DNA of 64,000 bases from Vreelandella profundi (GTDB taxonomy: Bacteria > Pseudomonadota > Gammaproteobacteria > Pseudomonadales > Halomonadaceae): positions 372,001 through 436,000 of the forward strand of contig NZ_CP077941.1 of assembly GCF_019722725.1 (NCBI RefSeq), read 5' to 3'. Shown here piece after piece: positions 57,657 through 64,000 of the stretch. The notes beneath the pieces are model-generated. The model saw only the letters and a list, made by a program, of their open reading frames with translations. It had not been told where the DNA came from and made no database searches. A program made the translations under genes and the position numbers. Every line of letters begins with the position of its first letter. The stretch's first letter is position 1.

Positions 57657-59015
57657 GTGGGCCTGATACAAAATATTTTAGCGGTCATTGTGGTGCTGGG
57701 CCTGTTAGTGACGTTTCACGAATTTGGTCATTTCTGGGTGGCGCGGCGCTGCGGGGTCAAAGTGCTGCGCTTTTCAGTAGGCTTTGGTAAGCCTTTATGG
57801 TCACGGGTTGATCGTCAGGGCACTGAGTACGCCATCGCGGCGATTCCGCTTGGCGGCTATGTCAAAATGCTTGATGAGCGCGAAGCGCCGGTTCCCGACG
57901 ATCAGCTTGACCAAGCGTTTAACCGCAAGACAGTTTGGCAACGCATTGCTATTGTGGCAGCGGGCCCTATTGCTAATTTTTTGCTAGCGATCGTTGCGTA
58001 CTGGGCACTGTTTGTGGCCGGCACTACGGTCGTGTCGCCCATGGTGGGCAACGTTATTCCAAACTCCCCTGCAGAGCAGGCGGGGCTTGCGCGGGGCTAT
58101 GAAATTGTCGCTGTCCAGGGCGATGAAATGCGCTCTTGGGAAGATGTTAATCTAAAGCTGGTGTCTATCATTGGCTTTAACGGCGAGTTGAGTATTGATG
58201 CACGGCCCGAAGGGGCGAGCGATTCCCAGCGCTACGTTTTGCCGGTGACCGATTATTTAGTGCGTCAGGATCCACCGCAGCCGTTGGAAACGCTGGGTAT
58301 CACGCCGTGGCAGCCAGAGTTTCCGGCTATTTTAGGCCAGATAGTGAGTGGCGAGGCCGCCGAGCAGGCGGGTCTTATGGCTGGCGATACCATGGTGGCG
58401 ATTAATGGCGAGCCGGTGGATGATTGGATGCACTTCGTCAATATCGTGCGGGGAAGTCCTGGTGAAACGCTGCAACTCACCTACGAGCGCAGTGGCGAAC
58501 GGTCGAACATAGATTTAACCCCAGGGCGTAACAGCTTGGATACGGGGATTGAAATTGGTTATATAGGTGCAGGTGCGCAGCAAGTTGAATGGCCTGCTGA
58601 GTTTCAGCGTGAGATCCGCTATGGCCCTATTGAAGCGGTTGGACAGGCGTTTTCGCGCACTGGCGAAATGACGCTATTAACCGTTGATGCCATACGTAAA
58701 ATGTTGGTGGGGCTTATTTCGCCCTCCAATTTATCCGGGCCGATTACCATTGCGCAGGTGTCTGGGGATTCAGCGCGTGCGGGGGTAGAAGCGTTTGTTG
58801 GCTTTCTAGCGTATCTTTCTATCAGTCTTGGGGTGCTTAATTTACTACCGATCCCCGTGCTTGATGGTGGCCATTTGCTTTATTATTTCATGGAGGTCGT
58901 GCGTGGACGGCCAGTATCTGAAAAAACACAAGCCGTAGGATTGCGCATTGGGCTTGCCATGGTCGGCACCCTGATGTTGATGGCCCTCTATTTTGATCTG
59001 ATGCGCCTGTGGTAA
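57657..59015 (+). CDS. rseP: site-2 intramembrane protease RseP
   Basis: This 452-residue inner-membrane zinc metalloprotease cuts RseA in the sigma-E response and trims leftover signal peptides. The first helix carries TFHEFGHFWVA (HExxH), two PDZ domains lie in the periplasm (about 115-300), and the last part has NLLPIPVLDGGHLLYY (the LDG motif). The GTG start at 57657 follows AAGGAG. It is next to bamA, a classic envelope-stress neighbour. Confidence 0.97.
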   Translation: MGLIQNILAVIVVLGLLVTFHEFGHFWVARRCGVKVLRFSVGFGKPLWSRVDRQGTEYAIAAIPLGGYVKMLDEREAPVPDDQLDQAFNRKTVWQRIAIVAAGPIANFLLAIVAYWALFVAGTTVVSPMVGNVIPNSPAEQAGLARGYEIVAVQGDEMRSWEDVNLKLVSIIGFNGELSIDARPEGASDSQRYVLPVTDYLVRQDPPQPLETLGITPWQPEFPAILGQIVSGEAAEQAGLMAGDTMVAINGEPVDDWMHFVNIVRGSPGETLQLTYERSGERSNIDLTPGRNSLDTGIEIGYIGAGAQQVEWPAEFQREIRYGPIEAVGQAFSRTGEMTLLTVDAIRKMLVGLISPSNLSGPITIAQVSGDSARAGVEAFVGFLAYLSISLGVLNLLPIPVLDGGHLLYYFMEVVRGRPVSEKTQAVGLRIGLAMVGTLMLMALYFDLMRLW

Positions 59016-59115
59016 TGACGCGTGTAGCGCGCAGGATGCCTTGGCATCTGCCTGCACAAATGTATATGGTGCCTGTCTGGAATGATGGGCAGACCAACGC
59101 GAGCGAATTGACTGC

Positions 59116-61467
59116 ATGAAAATCAAGACCCTTGGAATGGCGGCACTTTTGCTGGCAGGCGCCAGCGGCGCCCAAGCACAATCCTTTGATGTTTCAGACA
59201 TTCGAGTGGAAGGACTACAGCGGGTATCTGCCGCCTCGGTCTTCAATGCATTCCCCGTCAGTGCCAACGAGCGCGTCAGCGAGGCCCAGTTGGCCGACGC
59301 TGCGCGTGATTTGTTTGCAACGGGACTTTTTGACGATGTCTCTTTGGCACGAGAGGGGGATGTGCTCGTTATTCAGGTGGTTGAGCGCCCAACCATTGCA
59401 CGGCTACAGATCAACGGCAACGATCAGATATCTGAAGACGATCTGCGCAATGGCTTACGCCAGTCGGGTCTTTCTGAGGGGCAGGTGCTAGAGCTTTCTA
59501 CGCTAGAAGAAATTCAGCGCGAGCTGGAAGGCGTTTATCAGTCTCAGGGGCGCTACAGCGCCAGCATTGATACCGAGGTTGAGGAAGTTGATGAGGGTCG
59601 CGTTCAGGTCAATATCAACATCAATGAAGGCGAAATAGCTAAAATTAGCCAGATCAATATTATTGGTAATGAAGCCTTTGATGACGAAACGCTGCGCCAA
59701 GTATTTGAGCTAGACGATCGGCCGGGCCGGTTTTTTGGCTGGTTCTCTAGCGACGAGTACTCCCGCGAAGCACTGTCGGGCGATATTGAGCGCCTGCGTT
59801 CATATTACCTGGATCGCGGCTATGTCAACTTTGACGTTACCTCGACTCAGGTGTCTATTGGCCCTGAAAAGTCGGAAATTTTCATCACCTTAAACGTTGA
59901 TGAAGGTCAACAGTATCGCGTTGGCGATATTCGTTTTGCGGGTGATTTGCAAATCAGTGAAAACGAAGCCCGTCAGCTGCTCACCGTTGAGGAAGGTGAG
60001 ATTTTCTCGCGTGGCGATGTCAATGCCTCCACGGAAGCACTGCGCCAGCGGCTGGGTGCGGAAGGATTTGCCTTTGCGGACATTCAGGGCGTACCGGAAA
60101 TATCGGATGATGGTGAGACGGTCGATTTGGTCATCGCCGTTAATTCTGGTGAGCGTGCCTATGTGCGCCGTATTGAGTTCTTCGGCAATACCACCACGCA
60201 GGACGAAGTGCTGCGTCGCGAAATGATTCAGCTAGAAGGCGCGCCTGCCTCAACCGATGCCATCACCCAATCACGTCAGCGTCTAGAGCGACTGGGTTTC
60301 TTTAGCCAAGTAGAAGTGGATACGCAGCCGGTCCCTGGCGAGCCGGATCTGCTGGATGTTACTTATAACGTTGAAGAGCAGCCTTCCGGCTCGGTGTCTG
60401 CCAGCGTTGGTTTTTCTCAGAGTGCTGGCGTTATCTACGGCGTAGGCCTATCGCAGAATAACTTCCTAGGCACGGGTAACCGCGTCAACGTGGGCGCTCA
60501 GCGCAGCGATACCTTTACCAGCGTCAACTTTGGTTTCACCGACCCGTATTGGACGCTTGATGGGATTTCTCGCGGTTACAATGTTTTCTACCGCGAAACT
60601 GACTACGCCGATTCCGATATTTCTACGTTCTCGACGGATGCCTACGGTGCAGGTATTAACTTCGGCTATCCCGTCAGCGAGCTATCGCGGCTAAACTTTG
60701 GCGCCAGTCTTGAAGATCTAACGGTCAAAACTTACTTTGATACGGCCTCTGAAATTCGCCGCTATGTGGAAGAGGAGGGTGAGGACGCGCAAAGTCTGAA
60801 GCTGACGGCCAGCTGGACACGTAACAACCTTAACCGCGGTATCATGCCGACGGATGGTAATTACCAGCGTCTTTCAGTAGAAACCGGCGTGCCGGGCAGC
60901 GATGCGGAATACTATAAGCTGCGTGCGCGGGCCCAGCAGCTTTTCCCGATTAATGCTGATGAGTCCTTCGCGTTCAAATTTACCGGCAACGTCGGCTATG
61001 CTGATACGCTAGGCAGCAACGATCCGTTCCCCTTCTATGAGAACTTCTACGCTGGTGGCCTAGGCTCGGTGCGTGGTTATACCTCTAATACGCTAGGGCA
61101 GCGCACGACACCAGCGAATGAAGGCGGTCGTAATCGTACCTTAGGCGGTAACGTGTCAATTGAAGGCAGCGCCGAGATCATTTTCCCACTGCCCTTTATT
61201 GAAGATCAGCGCGCACTGCAAACATCGCTGTTCTTAGATGGTGGTAATACCTTCCTGAGTTCTTGCTACGATGTGCTTGACGAAGATGCCGGTCGTCAAC
61301 AGTGTAACTCGGGCGTTGATTTAGGCGATCTGCGCTACAGCACAGGTATTGGTCTTTCTTGGCTGACACCGGTGGGCCCGCTAACGTTTAGTGTTGCTCG
61401 GCCATTGAACGAGGAGAGCGGTGACGATACACAGTTCTTCCAGTTCTCGTTGGGACAAACGTTCTAA
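59116..61467 (+). CDS. bamA: outer-membrane protein assembly factor BamA
   Basis: This 783-residue essential core of the BAM machine has a signal peptide cut after about GAQA and five POTRA domains (about 24-420). A 16-strand barrel follows with GLGSVRGYTSNTLG, the VRGF-type loop of the Omp85 family, and the terminal phenylalanine signal QTF. It inserts porins such as the FadL-type protein in this window. Its stop lies in the first unit of a 16-base tandem repeat. Confidence 0.97.
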   Translation: MKIKTLGMAALLLAGASGAQAQSFDVSDIRVEGLQRVSAASVFNAFPVSANERVSEAQLADAARDLFATGLFDDVSLAREGDVLVIQVVERPTIARLQINGNDQISEDDLRNGLRQSGLSEGQVLELSTLEEIQRELEGVYQSQGRYSASIDTEVEEVDEGRVQVNININEGEIAKISQINIIGNEAFDDETLRQVFELDDRPGRFFGWFSSDEYSREALSGDIERLRSYYLDRGYVNFDVTSTQVSIGPEKSEIFITLNVDEGQQYRVGDIRFAGDLQISENEARQLLTVEEGEIFSRGDVNASTEALRQRLGAEGFAFADIQGVPEISDDGETVDLVIAVNSGERAYVRRIEFFGNTTTQDEVLRREMIQLEGAPASTDAITQSRQRLERLGFFSQVEVDTQPVPGEPDLLDVTYNVEEQPSGSVSASVGFSQSAGVIYGVGLSQNNFLGTGNRVNVGAQRSDTFTSVNFGFTDPYWTLDGISRGYNVFYRETDYADSDISTFSTDAYGAGINFGYPVSELSRLNFGASLEDLTVKTYFDTASEIRRYVEEEGEDAQSLKLTASWTRNNLNRGIMPTDGNYQRLSVETGVPGSDAEYYKLRARAQQLFPINADESFAFKFTGNVGYADTLGSNDPFPFYENFYAGGLGSVRGYTSNTLGQRTTPANEGGRNRTLGGNVSIEGSAEIIFPLPFIEDQRALQTSLFLDGGNTFLSSCYDVLDEDAGRQQCNSGVDLGDLRYSTGIGLSWLTPVGPLTFSVARPLNEESGDDTQFFQFSLGQTF

Positions 61468-61540
61468 GAGCTGGCTGTTCTAAAGGCTAGTAGTTTGAAG
61501 GGCTAATCGTTCTAAAGTGCAGTCGTTCTAATTTTGCTAG
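61461..61540 (+). repeat. five-copy 16-base tandem repeat starting at the bamA stop
   Basis: GTTCTAAGAGCTGGCT, GTTCTAAAGGCTAGTA, GTTTGAAGGGCTAATC, GTTCTAAAGTGCAGTC and GTTCTAATTTTGCTAG are adjacent 16-base units. The first contains the TTC (Phe) and TAA that end bamA. The repeated TAA falls in frame 0 and +1 by turns. Confidence 0.85.
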
Positions 61541-61589
61541 GCCGCGTGCCATGGTGGCGCGCGCTAGCATGACCTAAGGAGTTAACACA

Positions 61590-62090
61590 ATGCGGAGACT
61601 GACAGCGGTTGTATGCTTGTTGGGCGCGATGATTTTACCTGCTCATGCGGCGGAAGTGGCCGTGCTGGATTGGCGAGCAGCGTTAATGAATACCCAGTCT
61701 GCTCAAGCGTCGCTGAGCAGTTTGGAAGGTCAAATCGGCAGCCAGCAGCGGGAAGCGCAGTCTCTTGGCAATGAGCTGCAGCAGATGCAGCAGCGCTTGC
61801 AAAACGAAGGTGAAACAATGGGGCAGTCCCAGCGTGAGTCGCTGATAGGCGAATTGCAGCAAAAGGGCAGCCGTTTTGAGCAGCTTCGTCAAGAAGTGAT
61901 GCAGGCGCAGCAGCGTTCTGAACAGCAGTTTTTAGAAAGCGCTGAATCTAAGCTGGAGCAAGCCGTAGAGCAAGTGCTGGAACGTCACGGCATAGACGTA
62001 CTGGTTGAGCCACAGGGCGTACTGCACTCCGGCGTTGATTTGCCTAATCTGACCGACGAAGTCACTCAGATTTTTGATGGCTTGAACTAA
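61590..62090 (+). CDS. skp: periplasmic chaperone Skp (OmpH)
   Basis: This 166-residue chaperone carries unfolded outer-membrane proteins to BamA. It has a signal peptide cut after PAHA, a long helical coiled coil rich in Gln (about 30-130, forming the tentacles) and the VAVLDWRAALMNT strand. A clear AAGGAG precedes the ATG at 61590. It stands between bamA and lpxD, the normal order. Confidence 0.96.
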   Translation: MRRLTAVVCLLGAMILPAHAAEVAVLDWRAALMNTQSAQASLSSLEGQIGSQQREAQSLGNELQQMQQRLQNEGETMGQSQRESLIGELQQKGSRFEQLRQEVMQAQQRSEQQFLESAESKLEQAVEQVLERHGIDVLVEPQGVLHSGVDLPNLTDEVTQIFDGLN

Positions 62091-62103
62091 ATTTAAACGA
62101 TGC

Positions 62104-62131
62104 TTGGTGTGGCCGGGCCACACCAACGTTT
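62104..62131 (+). terminator. hairpin between skp and lpxD
   Basis: TTGGTGTGGC and GCCACACCAA pair as a 10-base stem around CGG; only short T runs follow, so termination would be partial. Confidence 0.55.
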
Positions 62132-62143
62132 CTCTGGGTTCCC

Positions 62144-63172
62144 ATGACGCACGCTTCTCATCACCTTACTCTTGCAGACGTTGCTCGCCACTTAGGCGTT
62201 GCCTTTAAGGGCAATGCTGAGCAGCCTATACGTGGTCTTGCGACGCTAAAAGAAGCGCAGCCGGATCAAGTAGCTTTTTTGGCGAACCGTGCCTATCTAA
62301 AAGATTTGGCGACGACCCAGGCGGCGGCGGTGTTACTACACCCCGAGCATGGCAAAGACTGCCCCGTGCCGCGTCTGGAAATCGATAACCCGTATTTAGG
62401 CTATGCAAAGCTCTCTCAGCTGTTTGATCCGTTGCCGCCGCGCGACGTGATCGGTATTCATCCGACGGCGGTGGTAGCCGATGACGTCCAGCTAGGTGCC
62501 GATGTCTCTGTCCAGGCTCACGCAGTCGTGGAAGCAGGAGTGGTGCTCGGTAACCGCGTCGTTATTGGGGCCGGCAGTATGGTCGGCGCCGATAGCCAGC
62601 TCGGTGAAGGGACGCGCTTACACGCCAACGTTACCGTCTGCCATGGCGTCATTGTCGGTAAAAACGTGATCCTGCAAAGTGGCTGTGTTATCGGCGGCGA
62701 TGGGTTTGGCTTTGCTCACGATGGTGCCGGCTGGCATAAGATTGTTCAGCTGGGTGGCGTTGTGCTGGGTGATGATGTGGAAGTCGGCAGCTGCTCGAGC
62801 ATTGATCGTGGCGCGCTGGGTGATACGGTGATCGGCAATGACGTTAAAATCGATAGCCAGGTGCAAATTGCCCATAACGTTATTATTGGCGACCATAGTG
62901 CATTGGCGGGCTGTGTAGGTATTGCTGGCTCAACGAAAGTCGGCAAGCACTGCATGCTAGGCGGCGGCGTCGGGCTATCCGGCCATCTGACCATTTGTGA
63001 TGGCGTTCAGGTGACGGGTATGAGTCTGGTAACGAACTCTATTCATGAGCCCGGTGTCTACTCTTCGGGCACTGGCGCCATGGCCAATAACCAGTGGCGG
63101 AAAAACGCGGTGCGCTTTAAGCAGCTTGATGATATCGCCAGGCGTTTAGCAAGATTGGAAAAAAAGCAGTGA
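62144..63172 (+). CDS. lpxD: UDP-3-O-acylglucosamine N-acyltransferase
   Basis: This 342-residue enzyme performs the third step of lipid A synthesis. An N-terminal uridine-binding domain (LTLADVARHLGVAFKGN) is followed by a left-handed beta helix from about 105 (GIHPTAVVADDVQLGADV) and the C-terminal helix. The catalytic His region is in QIAHNVIIGDH. The family length is about 340. Confidence 0.97.
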   Translation: MTHASHHLTLADVARHLGVAFKGNAEQPIRGLATLKEAQPDQVAFLANRAYLKDLATTQAAAVLLHPEHGKDCPVPRLEIDNPYLGYAKLSQLFDPLPPRDVIGIHPTAVVADDVQLGADVSVQAHAVVEAGVVLGNRVVIGAGSMVGADSQLGEGTRLHANVTVCHGVIVGKNVILQSGCVIGGDGFGFAHDGAGWHKIVQLGGVVLGDDVEVGSCSSIDRGALGDTVIGNDVKIDSQVQIAHNVIIGDHSALAGCVGIAGSTKVGKHCMLGGGVGLSGHLTICDGVQVTGMSLVTNSIHEPGVYSSGTGAMANNQWRKNAVRFKQLDDIARRLARLEKKQ

Positions 63173-63209
63173 GATTAACCAGTGCTAAATGATTTTATCC
63201 GCCATTAGC

Positions 63210-63237
63210 TTGAGGCTAGATAGCAGCGGGGTATAAT
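63210..63237 (+). promoter_or_regulatory. promoter for fabZ-lpxA
   Basis: TTGAGG (63210-63215) and TATAAT (63232-63237) are 16 bases apart. A hairpin ACCAGC...GCTGGT lies in the following leader at about 63250-63268. Confidence 0.65.
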
Positions 63238-63324
63238 CCACAGCCTTTTCACCAGCCGGCGTGCTGGTATTTACCTGACTCCCCTCAGGTGTTCCAGGTT
63301 TTTGTCATTTTAGAGGTCGCTACG

Positions 63325-63768
63325 ATGGTTATGGATATCAATGAAATTCGCGAATACTTGCCCCACCGCTATCCGTTTTTGCTGGTGGATCGAGTAACGG
63401 AATTGACCATCGGTGAGTCCATCGTTGCGTACAAGAACGTTAGTATCAATGAGCCGTTTTTCAACGGACATTTTCCGCACCACCCGATTATGCCCGGCGT
63501 GCTGGTTATCGAAGCGCTGGCTCAAGTTTGTGGCATTCTTGGCTTTAAAACGGTTAATAAACTGCCGGCCGATGGCTACGTCTATTATCTAGTAGGCACC
63601 GATAAAGTACGCTTCAAGCGCCCGGTGATGCCTGGCGACAAGCTCACGTTAGAAGCTAACGTTATCAAAGGTAAACGCGGTATTTGGAAGTTCGCCTGCC
63701 GCGCTTCTGTTGATGGCGAACTCGCCTGCGAAGCGGAAATCATTTGTGCCGAGAGGAAGGTTGCTTGA
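63325..63768 (+). CDS. fabZ: 3-hydroxyacyl-ACP dehydratase FabZ
   Basis: This 147-residue hotdog-fold enzyme dehydrates 3-hydroxyacyl-ACP in fatty-acid elongation. It has [16 protein letters not shown] and the catalytic [22 protein letters not shown] region, in which His and Glu act. The start is ATG at 63325 with AGAGG 8 bases before; ATG at 63331 is also possible. It overlaps lpxA by 4 bases. It balances fatty-acid and lipid A supply for the shared precursor. Confidence 0.98.
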   Translation: MVMDINEIREYLPHRYPFLLVDRVTELTIGESIVAYKNVSINEPFFNGHFPHHPIMPGVLVIEALAQVCGILGFKTVNKLPADGYVYYLVGTDKVRFKRPVMPGDKLTLEANVIKGKRGIWKFACRASVDGELACEAEIICAERKVA

Positions 63769-64000
63769 TACATCCTACTGCCTTGGTCGACCCAGCGGCG
63801 CGTCTAGCCGATGACGTTGAGGTGGGTCCTTTTAGTGTTATTGGCCCAGACGTCACTATCGGCGCAGGCTCTATCATTGGCCCTCATGTAGTGGTTAAAG
63901 GCCCCTCTACGCTGGGCGAGCGTACGCGTATCTTTCAGTTCGCCTCCGTAGGCGAAGACTGTCAGGATAAAAAATACGCAGGCGAGCCAACGCGGCTGGT
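63765..64000 (+). CDS. lpxA: UDP-N-acetylglucosamine acyltransferase, 5' part
   Basis: LpxA starts lipid A synthesis. The first 78 codons are in the window and show the hexapeptide left-handed helix ([19 protein letters not shown]) and the family segment [20 protein letters not shown]. The start is a TTG at 63765 overlapping the fabZ stop, 8 bases after AGAGG, giving MIHPTA. The gene runs off the right edge. Confidence 0.94.
   Translation, partial: MIHPTALVDPAARLADDVEVGPFSVIGPDVTIGAGSIIGPHVVVKGPSTLGERTRIFQFASVGEDCQDKKYAGEPTRL

Overview
The window is core chromosome of a gammaproteobacterium, most likely Halomonas or a close halomonad. I infer this from moderately high GC, pseudomonad-like gene orders (xerD-dsbC-hom-thrC-recJ; coaBC-dut-algC-argB) next to enterobacterial-like ones (holD-rimI; rpsB to lpxA), the long form of DapD, and protein sequences that read as halomonad. 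I see no phage, transposon, CRISPR array, tRNA or rRNA.

Layout. 1-3.7 kb: a TetR regulator with an acyltransferase, then a CNNM/CBS membrane protein and a CcsA-like membrane protein on the minus strand. 4-8 kb: ffh and the rpsP-rimM-trmD-rplS translation operon. 8-14.4 kb: xerD, dsbC, hom, thrC, recJ. 14.4-19.7 kb: an accessory block (YitT-like membrane protein, a copper operon on the minus strand with a MerR regulator, CopA and a 23-residue membrane microprotein, and a FadL-type porin). 19.8-23 kb: prfB with its programmed +1 frameshift, lysS, a small acidic protein. 23-26.6 kb: an MFS exporter, bolA, holD-like, rimI, a ZapB-like protein. 26.7-31.4 kb: rsmD diverging from ftsY-ftsE-ftsX, then rpoH. 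31.6-36.4 kb (minus): coaBC-dut-algC-argB-slmA. 36.6-42.4 kb: radC, rpmB-rpmG, mutM, rlmI, a thioesterase, ald, slyX. 42.5-51 kb: a membrane-anchored cold-shock protein, then on the minus strand a lysine/diaminopimelate group (dapC, an ArsC-like protein, dapD, dapE, an unknown protein), glnD and map. 51.3-64 kb: rpsB-tsf-pyrH-frr-uppS-cdsA-dxr-rseP-bamA-skp-lpxD-fabZ-lpxA (lpxA runs off the end).

Most genes are housekeeping: protein targeting (Ffh, FtsY), ribosome building and release, cell division (FtsEX, SlmA, ZapB-like), envelope building (UppS, CdsA, BamA, Skp, LpxD/FabZ/LpxA, RseP) and lysine/threonine/arginine synthesis.

Two things stand out. First, short degenerate tandem repeats (period about 6-19 bp) sit at or just beyond the stop codons of many otherwise ordinary genes (corC-like, rimM, trmD, rpoH, rpmB, slyX, dapC, dxr, bamA) and in several leaders. 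Several repeat units contain the gene's own last codon and stop. Second, the copper operon pairs a Cu(I)-type ATPase with a MerR sensor that has a cysteine where Cu(I) sensors have serine, and ends in a well-initiated 23-residue membrane ORF that looks like the leftover anchor of a cupredoxin.
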